In this document: positions 53,901 through 64,000 of the stretch, piece by piece
Position numbering within the stretch: position 1 is the first letter of the stretch
How the letters are laid out: each line of letters begins with the position of its first letter
Origin: Tetragonia tetragonoides
Lineage: Eukaryota > Streptophyta > Magnoliopsida > Caryophyllales > Aizoaceae
DNA: 64,000 nucleotides
Assembly: GCA_038025085.1 (NCBI GenBank)
Contig: CM076142.1
Coordinates: 32,456,001 to 32,520,000, forward strand
Direction of reading: 5' to 3'
The notes under the pieces: model-generated
The model's database searches: none
Told to the model about the DNA's origin: nothing
Seen by the model: the letters and a program-made list of their open reading frames with translations, nothing else
Made by a program: the position numbers and the translations under genes

Positions 53901-54315
53901 CAACAATCCAGGGTACATTACAATTAAGTGCATAATCAGCCAAATCTTTCCACAATTGTTTTCTTTCTTCCTTCTCATTTAATCCATACACCAAGCTCAT
54001 CAAAAATTCTTTTTTTTCCCTTATATTCACTACTTTACAAATCATCATTTGCACAGAAGAAAATAACACAACAACATGAAAATAATTTGGTAGCCATCTA
54101 ATCCAGATTCTTCCCAATCTATGATAGTCATGGTTGCTAAATGATTCCCATTCTGGCATGAAACTTTTTTTGCATTTTTCCAAGTTTACTAGTCTAATTT
54201 TAGTTTCTAACAAAACTACCAATCCGAAGTTATTCTTTTTGCAGAAAAGACTTACATCTTTCTGTTTATTAGGGCCATTTAGGCCTCTCACATTCCACAT
54301 AAGAATCCTATCCAT
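50920..54315 (-). pseudogene. LINE ORF2, two CAG-to-TAG stops
   Basis: About 1130 codons in one frame, interrupted by TAG at about 51139 (WVSR-Q position) and TAG at about 53368 (MNQA-Q position). The middle part (51139-53319) holds RT with KIDLRKAYD, RGIRQGDPISPL and CFADDLMCF plus the finger CYLCTVETETHNHLFFQC. The N-terminal part (53368-54315) holds the endonuclease (WNVRGLN, GGDFNN, KIDWVF, SDHSP). Both stops are single C-to-T changes at CAG. Confidence 0.87.
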
Positions 54316-55686
54316 GACTACCAGTCAAGATAGGAGACTCACCATGTGTTGGGACCATACCAGGTGTCATAACCCCCTGTGCTGCTGGTTCTGCTGCCTC
54401 TTCTGGCTGTTTTCCCCCCTGTTGCATTTCTTTTTCTCCTTCTTGTAGCACTGCAAAACTATTCTGTGTATGAGGCTGTGGTTGGACCTGTCTGTAAAAA
54501 CCTCTTCCTGCTCTTCTGCCCCCCCTGCATTGCCTGCTCTTCCTCTCCCTCTTCCTGCATTTTGCCATTGCTGGTTTCTGGGATTTGCTTGAACTGGTGG
54601 CCTGTTTTGCACTGTAACAGGTTGTGCCACAGGAACTGCAGTTCCAATCTTTTTCCTGCATTCCTGTTCACCATGTCCATGCTTCTTGCAATGGTTGCAG
54701 ATGATTGGTTTCCAATCATACTCAACTTCCTGCTCCACAATGTTTCCCCTCTCATTCTTGAAATTTACCTTTTCCGGGTAGACATCTCCAATTTTCACTT
54801 CAATTAACACCCGGGCATAATGAATTCCTACCTTAAGTTCAGTATTCCTATCTGCCATCATTGGTCTACCAACAAGGCTTGAAATTTTTCTTAGCCCCGT
54901 TGCATTCCAATACTTCACACTTAGACCTGGGAATTTCACCCAAATAGGAACCGAGGTTAATTCCTCATGTTCATAGTCCAAATTTTCAGACCATGGTCTC
55001 ACTATCATAGGTTTGTTGTCAAAATGGTACACTCCTTCCTGAATTACATTATCCCTATGCTCCATTGAATCAAACCTGACCAGTACCAGGCCATTGTTCA
55101 TCATGGCAATCTTATTCATCCCTTTTTTAGCCCAAATTCGTCTTAGAAATCCGCTAAAAACAGTAATTGGTGGTCTAGCACCCATGACGTAGCACACAAC
55201 AGCTTGGTTCCAAAAATTAATTTCGGATTCAATGTCTTTGTGGTTTATTACCCCAACTGGTTTCCCTTCGTGCATAGCAGGCTCTATAAAATCAAGTTTA
55301 AACCCAGCATTTTTTAGCTTAGTTATGTCGAATTTTTCCCAAGCAGAGGTCTTACCAATTTCCTTCCTGGACTGGTTGCTCAATCTCTTCCTCTTCATCT
55401 TCAGACGATATCTGGGTGTTTGCCCTTTCCTTCATTTTCGATAGCCAGGTGTTTATCTTCTCCCGTGCAATCTCCAGTGGACAGTTTGCATTTGCATTTC
55501 TAGTGTCATAACCTCAGGTGCTTCCAATTCATCATTCAGATTACGAACAACTCGATCTAGGTTTTCCCGATTGTTGTTTGACTTTTGTTTTTGGTTCACG
55601 GTTTTAGTGGGACATGGTGGTACTGAGTTTACTTCGGTTTCGCTTTGCTTTTCTACCCCCCGCTTTGCTTTATCTTTCTTCCCCAT
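54308..55686 (-). pseudogene. LINE ORF1, frameshifts at both ends
   Basis: The core is open (within 54367-55398): AWEKFDITKLKNAGFKLDF, VPIWVKFPGL, knuckle CNHCKKHGHGEQEC and the RG-rich start. A C-run near 54520 shifts the C-terminal tail into another frame (54308-54661). A small deletion near 55450-55480 separates the normal N-terminus (MGKKDKAKRG, 55453-55686). The ORF2 overlap hairpin is intact at 54307-54334. Confidence 0.85.
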
Positions 55687-55781
55687 CGAGACTCACAGCT
55701 TCATCAATGGCGGATGAGCAGTGTTGAGGAGAGAGAAGAGAGCATTTTTTTGGCGAAGAGGCGATGCGCACGATGCCAATG

Positions 55782-56707
55782 TTTTTTTTTTTTTGGTGGA
55801 AGTCAGAAATTGTATTATTGCTCACTGTAATGTAACAAGATTACAGTCCTTAGGTAATGCAGATCCAAGGCCACCTACTAGGTAGGGTTCCTTTTTGCTA
55901 CATCCCTCTACTACCTTACAACCCCTCGTTCTGGTGCAACTCACTACAGGCAGTGGTTCACCATCTCTGTAAACATTACAATTTGCAAAAATTATTTCTC
56001 TCCATCTCTGTTCACATTACAATTTGCAAAAATTATTTCTGACTTACAGCAAAATACACAAACATAAATAGCTAGAAATATTACAACTTCTTCTAGCTTT
56101 TCTACTCTGCTTGGAGCTGTTTCATTCCTCATTCTGCCTTGCTTAATCAACCTGCTGCTGATTACCTGCTGAAACCTGCTGTCTGAATTCCTGCTGGTTA
56201 CTTGCTGCAGGACATCCTGCTGTCCTATTCACAGTCCCGGGTCCTGCTCCCCAGCTTCTGCTTCTCCGCTGAATTCTGCTGTAATTTCCTGCATTTTTCT
56301 GCTACCTTTCTGAGTTGCTTGATTCAGTGCTGAGTTCCTGATGCTATCTACTTCTGCCTATTTCTTCAGGAATCTTTTTCCTTTTTCTGCACAGGTTATT
56401 CTCTTCTAGTTTCCATGCTTCTGTTTTTCTGTTTTCTTTTTGTTCTGTTTTTCTCCAGCTTTTCTGCCCCTGGTTTTCTGTTGGGTGCTGCTTCTGCTCC
56501 CCTTCTGAAGTCTGCTAGCTATTCCTGCATCATGTTCTGATGCCTTGCAGGGTTTGTTGATTTTTTCTGTTGAGTTCTGCTTCTATCTATTCTCTTTGAA
56601 ATCTTCTCCTTTTTTCCTGCATTTATTCTGTTGCCTTACAGAATTCTTGCTGCTCTGCTGAGGAATTGATGAGTCCTGCTTCTACTTTTCTGTGCTGCCC
56701 TAATGCT
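55782..56707 (-). mobile_element. LINE S, 3' UTR fragment
   Basis: A 5'-truncated copy of about 925 bp with poly-T 55782-55794, both 3' hairpins and the duplicated cattacaattt block (55955-56040). It consists entirely of 3' UTR resembling element C. The truncated end (ctgccctaatgct) shares gat with the target before the satellite. Confidence 0.85.
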
Positions 56708-57019
56708 GATGCCAATGTTAAGGCCCGAAAACGGGCGACATGGGTTTTATCGGAGTTCGGGGATAAGTATGACCCTCCCGGGGAACCGGGGGTCCCCTAG
56801 GGCCATAATAGAGCCCCCGAAAAAATTTCGGGCGAAAACGGAAACCGGGCCCTGGGAATGCTCTAGAGGACGCGTTTTGGGCCTCCGGACGCAAACTTTT
56901 CGACGTTAATATTTTCGCCCCATATTGCACGGGAGACCCCTAGGGGACATGGGAGGCCCCTAGGGTCTATTATTGGGTCCCTGATAGGCTTGTAAAGGCG
57001 TTTTGACGCGATGCCAATG
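56708..57019. repeat. Satellite monomer 4
   Basis: Bounded by gatgccaatg followed by TTAAGG on the left (56708) and gcgatgccaatg on the right (57008-57019). The motif-to-motif distance is exactly 302 bp. The same internal palindromes and ggataagtatgaccctcccg block are present. Confidence 0.88.
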
Positions 57020-57543
57020 TTTTTTTTGGTGCAAGTCAGAAATTGTGTTATTGCTTACTGTAATGTTACACAGATTACAGTCCATAGGTAATGCAATTCC
57101 AAGGCCACCTACTAGGTAGGGTTCCTCTTCCTCTGCATCCCTTTGTTCCTTACAACCCTACTCTCCTAGGGGTAACTCACTACATGCAGTGGTCCCCTTA
57201 TCTGAAAAAAAAAACAGATACAAAATACAAAAAACATCCCTGACTTACAGCAAAATACAAAATACATAACAATCTAATTATTGCAGTTTTCTTGTCCTTT
57301 TTTCTACTGGATTTTTCCTCCTGCTTCTGCTTTGCTATTACCCTTTCCTCAGTGTCCTCTGCTAGGGCAATCTTCCTGAGCTAATGTATTTTCCTTTTTT
57401 TCCTGCAATCATAACTTGCTGTCTTCCTCCTGCTGTTTGTTGTCTTGATACCTGTACAGGTACTAATGTCCTGCTGTCTCTGCTGGCTGCTCATCTGGTG
57501 TAGTCCTGCCTTTTTGCCTAAGTCTACTGTGGTGCAAGAGCAA

Positions 57544-60500
57544 TTAAATTCTCTCTAACCATTTTTTGTCCTTGCTGTTGATTTTTCTCAGTCTGCTGCA
57601 CTGTTGTATTCTGACCCTCACTAGTTGTTGGATCTGCTGCATGATCTGCATCACAGAAAGAGTGCTTCCCACAAAATGTTTAATATTCCTGCTTCTCCAC
57701 AGCCAGTATACAGCTGCTGCTAGCCCAGCTGCATACACTTCCTTCCTGAAATTTGAGCATTTCTGCCTACTTATCCAGTTCAGCAAGCTTTGAATTGTGT
57801 TTGTTCTTGATGTAATCTGTAGCCAGCTTCTCATTTGCTCTAAAACACCTGCAGCCATGTTACATGTGAAGAAAAGGTGATTGTGGTCTTCTGGTTTTGC
57901 TTTGCACAGGTTGCATACATCATCCCCATTCAGGAAGCCCATGTTCTGCATTCTGTCCTTAGTTAACAATCTTCCCTGCTGAGCCAACCATAGGCAGAAG
58001 CTGTGTCTAGGCATTGTTACCCTTCCCCAAATCAGGTTGGCATGTCTATACTTAGGCATATCTCCCATCAAGGTGCTATATCCCCTTGCAGCTGTATAGC
58101 AACCATCTGCATCTCTTTTCCAGACCCCTCTGACTGTGTAATGCTCCTGGAAATAGCTCTTGATTTTGTTGAGTTTGGTCCAGTACCAGCTGGCACCCCA
58201 CACTGGTGCATACTCCCAGAGATTGGTCCCTTTCAGATATATCCCATTTATCCATTTTACCCACAAAGTATCTTTTTTTGTGGCTAAATCCCAGATATGT
58301 TTTCCATTCAGAGCCACATTAAACCATTTGCAATTTTTTATGTTTATGCCCCCATTTTTCCTAGGTCTGCATACTATATCCCATGCCACCAGGTTGGTTT
58401 TGTGCTTCTGCTCAGTGGAACCCCATAAGAAATATCTGCATTTTTGTTCTACACTCTTAAGTACCCCTGCAGGCATTATGAAAATGCTAGACCAGTACAC
58501 ATGTATAGAGAAAAGCACAGAATTTATGAGTTGAGCTCTTCCTGCATATGATAGGTTCCTAGAAGCCCATATCTGCAATTTTTTGGTCATTTTATCAACC
58601 AAGCACTCACAGTCAATTTTGCTCCATTTAGATGGGGAGAGTGGGACTCCCAAGTACTTCATAGGTAATGTACCCTCCCTAAACCCAGATAATGCTAACA
58701 GTTCTCTTTTTGTTTCCTCATCCACACCAGCTATGTACAGGTTAGATTTCTCCTTATTAGCATGCAGACCAGTAGCTTGTGCAAAGTAATTTATGCAATT
58801 CGTCATGATACTTACAGATTCAGGGGTTGCTTTGCAAAAACACATCAAATCATCAGCAAAGCACAAGTGGCTCAAAGCTAGTTCCTTGCACATGGGGTGC
58901 CAACTGAAGCTTTTGTCCATACATGCAAGTTTCAGAATCCTTGAGAAATATTCCATGACCAGCACAAATATCAATGGGGATACTAGATCTCCTTGCCTGA
59001 TGCCACGTTGAGCAAGAAAGAATCCATGCACCCCTCCATTTATGTTGATGCTGAAACTTGCAGTTTGTATACATTCCAGTATCCAGCCAATGAACTTAAT
59101 TGGGAAGCCATACCCTTGCAGCATCTCCTTGACAAAGCTCCAGTGTATTGTGTCATAAGCTTTCCTCAGGTCTATCTTCATCAAGCATCTGGGTGAGGAT
59201 TGCTTCCTGTTGTAGTGCTTGATTAGGTCTTGACATATCATGATATTGTGCACAATTGACCTCTGTGCCACAAAGGCACCCTGGTTCACAGAGATGAGGT
59301 CAGGTAGCACTGTTGCCAATCTCCCACATAGGATCTTTGAAATGCATTTGTATATGGTGTTGCAGCATGCTATAGGTCTGAAATCAGAGGCTTTTTCAGG
59401 GTTCCCTATTTTCTGCACAAGACAAAGGTTAGTTGCATTCACCTCTTTAAGAATTTTAGAGGATTCGAAAAAATCTATAATTGCATTGGTCACTTCTTCC
59501 CCGACAATACTCCATGCTTCCTTGAAGAAACCTGAGCCAAAGCCATCAGGGCCTGGGCTTTTATTCCTATCAATGTCAAACATAGCTCTCTGTACTTCCT
59601 CAGCAGTCACTGGTGCACTGATGCTCATCTGTTGTTGCATATTTAGTTTTTTCCCTGCTGAAAAGAAACTCTCCTCTGCTGTAGTGCCTCTGGTGCCTGA
59701 TACCCCCAGCATCTTCCTGTAAAACCCCACAAATTCTTCAATAATCAAATCTTTGTCCTCCAATAAGATGCCCTCTTGTGTCTGTATGGAGTGCAATCTG
59801 TTTTGTTGCCTTCTCTGTTTCATAATTGCATGGAAAAACTGATTATTTCCATCTCCCAGTTGCACCCATCTAGCCTTGCTCTTTTGTTGTAGGAATGTCT
59901 CAGCTGCCAGGTTTAGGTCATTGAACCTTCTCCTGGCCTGAATTTCTCCCTTCTGCAGTAACTCATTCAGTGGCTCTTTGTTTGCATCTTCCTGTGCTTG
60001 ATTCATTACTGATCTAGCAATATCAGTCTGAACTAAAATATCACTAAACTCAGCTCTGTTAAGCTTTTTCAATGCATGTTTCACATTTTTCAGTTTTTGG
60101 TAAACCCTAAACATTTTTGTACCTTGTGTTCTACAATTCCATGCTTGCTGCACCAAGGCTAGGAATTCAGAGTGGAGGCACCACATATTAAAGAATTTAA
60201 AGGGGGTTTTATTTATATTTAGGTTTTTGTGCAGGGTTATGTAGATAGGGGTATGATCAGATACATCCTCTGGCATGAACTGTAGGGTACACTGGTCAAA
60301 CTCCTGCATCCATACACTGTTGACAAAAACCCAATCTATCTTAGAGTATACCCTTCCCCTCTCTTCATGCCTATTGTTCCAGGTATATGGGCATCCAGAC
60401 CAACACATTTCATTTAAGAAACAACTATCTATACAGAATTTAAAATCCTGAATTTCAGCAAAGGTAACTGGCAAACCACCTTGTCTGTTCTCTGGTAGCA

Positions 60501-60936
60501 ACACATTGTTGAAATCCCCTCCAACAATCCATGGTTTGTTGCAGGTAGTAGCAAAATCATTCATATCCTTCCACAGTTGCTTCCTATCTTCTTTCTCATT
60601 CATTCCATATACAAAACTCACCACAAAATCCTTTTTCCCCTCCTTGTTTCTCACATTACAAATGACCATTTGCACAGAGGAAAAAATTATATCAACATGA
60701 AAATAATTAGGTAACCACCTAATCCATATTCTACCAAGTCTGTGTTCATTGTGGTTACTAAATGATTCCCACTCTGGCATGAAACTATTTTTGCATTTTT
60801 CCAAATTAACTAATCTAATTTTTGTTTCAAGAAAAGCTACCAATCCACATTTGTTTTTTTTACAGTAGAGGGCCACATCCCTCTGCTTGTTTGGGCCATT
60901 CAGGCCTCTAACATTCCAAATAAGCATCCTATCCAT
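57544..60936 (-). CDS. LINE ORF2 protein, endonuclease / reverse transcriptase, intact
   Basis: 1130 open codons with the same domain plan as 40056-43448: endonuclease motifs WNVRG, LETK, GGDFNN, KIDWVF and SDHTP; RT motifs KIDLRKAYD, RQGD and FADD; and finger CNLCKAKPEDHNHLFFTC. It keeps the family residues at sites where O is altered (NQGAF, FCLWLAQ, GVWKRD). It has its own changes, notably RQGDLVSPL where all other copies have RQGDP(I/V)SPL or TPL. That Pro lies beside a conserved RT motif, so activity is uncertain. The start overlaps the ORF1 stop by 8 nt. Confidence 0.93.
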   Translation of the reverse strand: MDRMLIWNVRGLNGPNKQRDVALYCKKNKCGLVAFLETKIRLVNLEKCKNSFMPEWESFSNHNEHRLGRIWIRWLPNYFHVDIIFSSVQMVICNVRNKEGKKDFVVSFVYGMNEKEDRKQLWKDMNDFATTCNKPWIVGGDFNNVLLPENRQGGLPVTFAEIQDFKFCIDSCFLNEMCWSGCPYTWNNRHEERGRVYSKIDWVFVNSVWMQEFDQCTLQFMPEDVSDHTPIYITLHKNLNINKTPFKFFNMWCLHSEFLALVQQAWNCRTQGTKMFRVYQKLKNVKHALKKLNRAEFSDILVQTDIARSVMNQAQEDANKEPLNELLQKGEIQARRRFNDLNLAAETFLQQKSKARWVQLGDGNNQFFHAIMKQRRQQNRLHSIQTQEGILLEDKDLIIEEFVGFYRKMLGVSGTRGTTAEESFFSAGKKLNMQQQMSISAPVTAEEVQRAMFDIDRNKSPGPDGFGSGFFKEAWSIVGEEVTNAIIDFFESSKILKEVNATNLCLVQKIGNPEKASDFRPIACCNTIYKCISKILCGRLATVLPDLISVNQGAFVAQRSIVHNIMICQDLIKHYNRKQSSPRCLMKIDLRKAYDTIHWSFVKEMLQGYGFPIKFIGWILECIQTASFSININGGVHGFFLAQRGIRQGDLVSPLIFVLVMEYFSRILKLACMDKSFSWHPMCKELALSHLCFADDLMCFCKATPESVSIMTNCINYFAQATGLHANKEKSNLYIAGVDEETKRELLALSGFREGTLPMKYLGVPLSPSKWSKIDCECLVDKMTKKLQIWASRNLSYAGRAQLINSVLFSIHVYWSSIFIMPAGVLKSVEQKCRYFLWGSTEQKHKTNLVAWDIVCRPRKNGGINIKNCKWFNVALNGKHIWDLATKKDTLWVKWINGIYLKGTNLWEYAPVWGASWYWTKLNKIKSYFQEHYTVRGVWKRDADGCYTAARGYSTLMGDMPKYRHANLIWGRVTMPRHSFCLWLAQQGRLLTKDRMQNMGFLNGDDVCNLCKAKPEDHNHLFFTCNMAAGVLEQMRSWLQITSRTNTIQSLLNWISRQKCSNFRKEVYAAGLAAAVYWLWRSRNIKHFVGSTLSVMQIMQQIQQLVRVRIQQCSRLRKINSKDKKWLERI

Positions 60937-62332
60937 GACTACTAGTCAAGATAGGAGACTTACCATGTACTGGTACTTCCTCTGATACTTGTTCTTCCTG
61001 CATTCCTGGCACTGTTACTTGCCCTTGTGTCTGTCTTCTCTCCTGATCCCCATCTACATCTTGGAGTATGTCAAATGGATTCTGTAATTGGGTTGCTGCA
61101 TTGTTAGTCTGTTGGATTTGTCTGTAGAAACCTCTTCCAGCCCTTGTCCCTCTCCCTGCATTGCCCATCCTGCCTCTACCTCTCCCTGCATTCTGCCATT
61201 GCTGTGTTCTTGGCTTTGCTTGCTGTGCAGGTATTTGGTGCACAGGCATTGTCTGTGTCATAGGCTCCTATGTTGCTTTCTTTTTCCTGCATTCAGTCTC
61301 ACTGTGTCCATGTTGTTTGCAGTGGTTGCATAGTACAGGTTTCCAGTCATACTCAACTTCTTGTTCCACTATGTTCCCTCTTTCATTCTTGTAGTGTACC
61401 TTATCAGGATATTTCCCCCCTATCTCCACTTCAATCAAAACTCTGGCATATTGAATCCCAACTTTCAGTTCAGTGTTTCTGTCAGCCATCATTGGTCTGC
61501 CTACCAAGCTTGCCATTTTACTCAGCCCTACTGCATTCCAATACTTGACATTCAGACCAGGGAATTTAACCCAAATAGGAACAGATGTGAGTTCCTCATG
61601 GGCATAGTCTATGTTCTCAGCCCAAGGTCTAACAATCATTGGTTTATTGTCAAAATGATAAACCCCTTCCTCTAGCACTGCATCTCTTTGTTCCATTGAA
61701 TCAAATCGAACAATAACTAGCCCATTTTTCATCATAGCTATTTTATTCATTCCCCTCTTCGACCAAATTCTCCTCAGGAATCCACTAAGCACACTGATAG
61801 GTGGTCTTGACCCCATAACATAGCAGACAACAGATTGGTTCCAATAATTAATTTCAGATTCTATGTCCTTGAGGTTAATTTCACCCACTGGTTTTCCATC
61901 AAGCATTACAGGTGCTATAAAATCAAGTTTAAATCCAGCATTTTTAAGTTTTGTAATGTCGAATTTTTCCCAAGCAGATGTTTTACCTGAATCTGCAAAT
62001 TGTTGCTGTTTTTCTTGTGTTGCAGTTTTGACCTGCTCTTCATCGGAGACTTGATTTCTAGCCCTTTCCTTCATCTTCGACACCCAAGAATTAATTTTTT
62101 CTTGCGCTAATTCCATTTCCTGCAGAGTTTCAGTGTGCACTTCCGGTGTCATGATGTCTGGGTCCTCCAATTCATCCGTTAAATTTCTCATAACACGACC
62201 TAGGTTTTCATGAGTTTGGCTCGAACGTTTTCTTTGTGTCACATTCTTCGGCGGACAAGGTGGAGTTGTCGATTTCTCCGCACTCTCATCATCGTTTCCA
62301 TTCCCTCGCTTTGATTTCTCTTTCTTCCCCAT
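60929..62332 (-). pseudogene. LINE ORF1, one nonsense codon
   Basis: Identical in plan to ORF1 of O (467 codons) but with TAG at about 61265-61267 where O has CAG, just after the zinc knuckle (CNHCKQHGHSETEC, RKKKAT). The N-terminal 354 codons with core and knuckle are open (61268-62332), and the RG-rich and Gln-rich tail (60929-61261) is cut off. A shortened protein retaining the knuckle could still be made. Confidence 0.9.
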
Positions 62333-62346
62333 CGAACTCAGAGTTG

Positions 62347-62391
62347 CTAATGGAGTTTAACGAACTCTGTGGAGAAGAAAGGAGAGAGCAT
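62347..62391 (-). promoter_or_regulatory. Upstream ORF in LINE P 5' UTR (14 codons)
   Basis: Same 14-codon ORF as in LINE O, starting MLSPFFST and ending before the ORF1 ATG at 62332. Part of the conserved upstream ORF set. Confidence 0.58.
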
Positions 62392-62429
62392 TTTAGAGAG
62401 AGAAAGCGATGCTAATCCAAAATTGTTGT

Positions 62430-62697
62430 GCGATGCCAATGTTAAGGCCCGAAACCGGGCGACATGGGTGATATCGGAGTTCGGGGATAAGTATGACCCT
62501 CCCGGGAAACCGGGGGTCCCCTAGGGCCATAATAGAGCCCCCGAATAAATTTCGGGCGGAAACGGAAACCGGGCCCCAGGAATGCTCTAGGGGACGTGTT
62601 TTGGGCCTCCGGACGCCAACTTTTCGACGTTAATATTTTCGCCCCATATCACACGGGAGATCCCTAGGGGACATGGGAAGCCCCTAGGGTCGGTTAT
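62430..62697. repeat. Satellite monomer 5, truncated by another insertion
   Basis: Begins gcgatgccaatg followed by TTAAGG and matches the monomer through gggtcggttat. It then stops at 62697, about 45 bp short of the next expected target. The interrupting sequence starts TGTAACACCC. Confidence 0.87.
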
Positions 62698-64000
62698 TGT
62701 AACACCCTCCCGAATTCGCAACGATTTCTGGGGCCGCTCGGCGTCATTATCCATGTCCCGGCGCCGCTGAACCGTCCCAAACCCGGGGGTTGTGCCACGG
62801 CCACATTTATCGCTAAGGAATAAATGCGAAGCAGAAAGAAATTGCTAGGTATAAAAGAGCCTACTAAAATGAAAAGGAAACTTAAACATTAATAATTGAA
62901 ATTGTCTAAATGGTGAGATAACATGAGTAATCTTATTACAATCCTTTCAAAAGAATTATCTAAACCAAGCAGCGGAAAATAAAGACAAGTGAGCTCCAAG
63001 GAAAATCTAAGCCAACTCCAAAGACGATCTTATTGGACATTACCTGCAGATTTAATTTCCATGACGGAAATAGGAAAACAGAAGAAGAAGAGAGAAAGCA
63101 AAATCAGATAAACTGAGTAATTAACGCCCAAACCCAGTAAAAACATTTTGAAAATCCTTACCTTGGGATTTGAGAATCATTGAAATTCATTTTCATACGC
63201 ATGTAATTAAACAATTCAAGCACACACAATCGGTCAGATTATTATAATCTTTTTAAAGTGATCAACCACAATAATTACGATAGTCATCTGAAGAGAATTA
63301 AGAGAGCGATAATAGACCGAGGGCGTACACTCACGACATCTATGGAGGTTATCACCTCAATTTAATAATCATGCCATGGACTTAAAGACCCTAGTGTGCA
63401 CACTACCTCAATTGCAACTCATGGTTAACAAGAGGACTTATACAATGGGGAATGATCCATCCCGAACACAAACATCGCTGTGTCCATAATGAAATAGATA
63501 CTTTGGGAATCACTCATCCCCGGACTACACAAAATGCATGTGCAGTCCCGATGCTCGACTACTCCTACGGAACCAATAGGAGTCTTAATCTCTTATTAAT
63601 TCATTTACATGCAAAGGGTCCAAATAAGACTAAGGCACTAAGAGCCCAAACATGCTTAATCATATACAAGCTATCGCTTTATGAATTTCTAAGCATATAC
63701 TCGATTAATCATCACCCAAATCCAAATTAGGATTCTAACATGCTCTTAGCATAAATCACATTCCAATTAGGAAACATATTCAACTATGATTCAAATAAGG
63801 CAATTAATTCAATTTAGCTTGACATATGCCTTAATGCATTCTATTGCCATAAATAGTCCAATTAACATTTAATTCTCATATTACAATATAATTCAAATCT
63901 AAACATGCTATAATTGAAACATGCTATAATAATTATAAATAAAGGCATAATTGCATAATTAGAGCAATTCAACATGCTTTCCATAATTAATCACAAGTTG
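62698..64000. mobile_element. Probable LTR-retrotransposon end (TGTAACACCC...), incomplete
   Basis: At 62698 the satellite gives way to TGTAACACCCTCCC, the kind of sequence with which several plant Ty3/gypsy LTRs begin (TG...). About 120 GC-rich bases are followed by AT-rich sequence to the window end. A TATAAAA is at 62850-62856 and agcggaaaataaa is at 62971-62983. The 92-codon plus-strand frame at 63452-63730 has no recognisable domain and I do not call it a gene. No second LTR, primer-binding site or pol domain is visible, so the assignment rests only on the boundary. Confidence 0.4.

Larger units (their letters stand above)
50122..55751 (-). mobile_element. LINE R, almost full-length, decayed
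   Basis: Poly-T 50122-50130, 3' UTR of about 0.8 kb with a run of 39 T (50628-50666) and a second T-rich tract (50750-50790), ORF2 50920-54315, ORF1 54308-55686, and a 5' UTR with the upstream ORF (55704-55745). It stops about 11 nt short of the 5' end of other full copies. Filler 55752-55770 precedes cgatgccaatg. Confidence 0.89.
57020..62405 (-). mobile_element. LINE P, full-length, near-twin of LINE O
   Basis: Poly-T 57020-57027, 3' UTR about 0.5 kb, intact ORF2, ORF1 with one stop, and a 73-nt 5' UTR with a 14-codon upstream ORF (62347-62391). It is flanked by gcgatgccaatg on both sides (57008-57019 and 62430-62441), the clearest target-site duplication in the window. Filler 62406-62429 includes gcgatgctaatcc. 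Confidence 0.94.

Noticed and set aside
63452..63730. 92-codon plus-strand frame as a gene
   Set aside because: No domain, AT-rich surroundings, single occurrence and no supporting signals; it is compatible with chance in a probable LTR.

Overview
The window is a heterochromatic array from a plant nuclear genome, probably a eudicot. I find no host gene, tRNA or rRNA gene. Almost all coding sequence lies on the minus strand and belongs to one family of plant L1-type non-LTR retrotransposons (LINEs). ORF1 (about 465 aa) has a DUF4283-like core, a CCHC zinc knuckle and an RG-rich tail. ORF2 (1130 aa) has an APE-type endonuclease, a reverse transcriptase with FADD, and a C-terminal zf-RVT-like finger. 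I count about 25 LINE segments, all in the same orientation. Seven have the full-length 5' end or nearly so (8037-13796, 16122-21881, 26468-31713, 39524-44917, 45287-50080, 50122-55751, 57020-62405). The rest are 5'-truncated.

The LINEs sit in a roughly 302-bp GC-rich satellite, of which five monomers remain (26154-26467, 32150-32448, 44978-45286, 56708-57019, 62430-62697). Every LINE 3' end (poly-T on the plus strand) directly follows a version of one motif, gcgatgccaatg or a variant such as gcaatgccaatg or tagccaatg. In the satellite this motif is followed by TTAAGG. The simplest reading is a site-specific LINE that inserts at one satellite position, regenerates its target by target-site duplication, and so builds head-to-tail arrays.

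Layout: 1-6676, six LINE fragments, including one deleted ORF1-only element with a tiny 5' inversion. 6689-26153, an 8.08-kb block (truncated LINE + full LINE + truncated LINE) present in two complete copies and one partial copy. 26154-37470, satellite, a decayed full LINE, a fragment, satellite, and a nearly full LINE. 37480-39513, three 3' fragments. 39524-44917, the best copy, with both ORFs open. 44978-57019, satellite, two decayed full LINEs, a fragment, satellite. 57020-62405, a second young copy with one stop in ORF1. 62430-62697, last satellite monomer, cut at 62698 by sequence that looks like an LTR end. 62698-64000 is AT-rich with no coding signal.

Comparing copies by eye suggests RNA elements not explained by protein coding: a 13-14 codon upstream ORF in the 73-76 nt 5' UTR, a stem-loop enclosing the 8-nt ORF1-stop/ORF2-start overlap, and two hairpins in the last 130 nt before poly(A). 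All family assignments rest on motifs read from the sequence; no alignment or database search was run.
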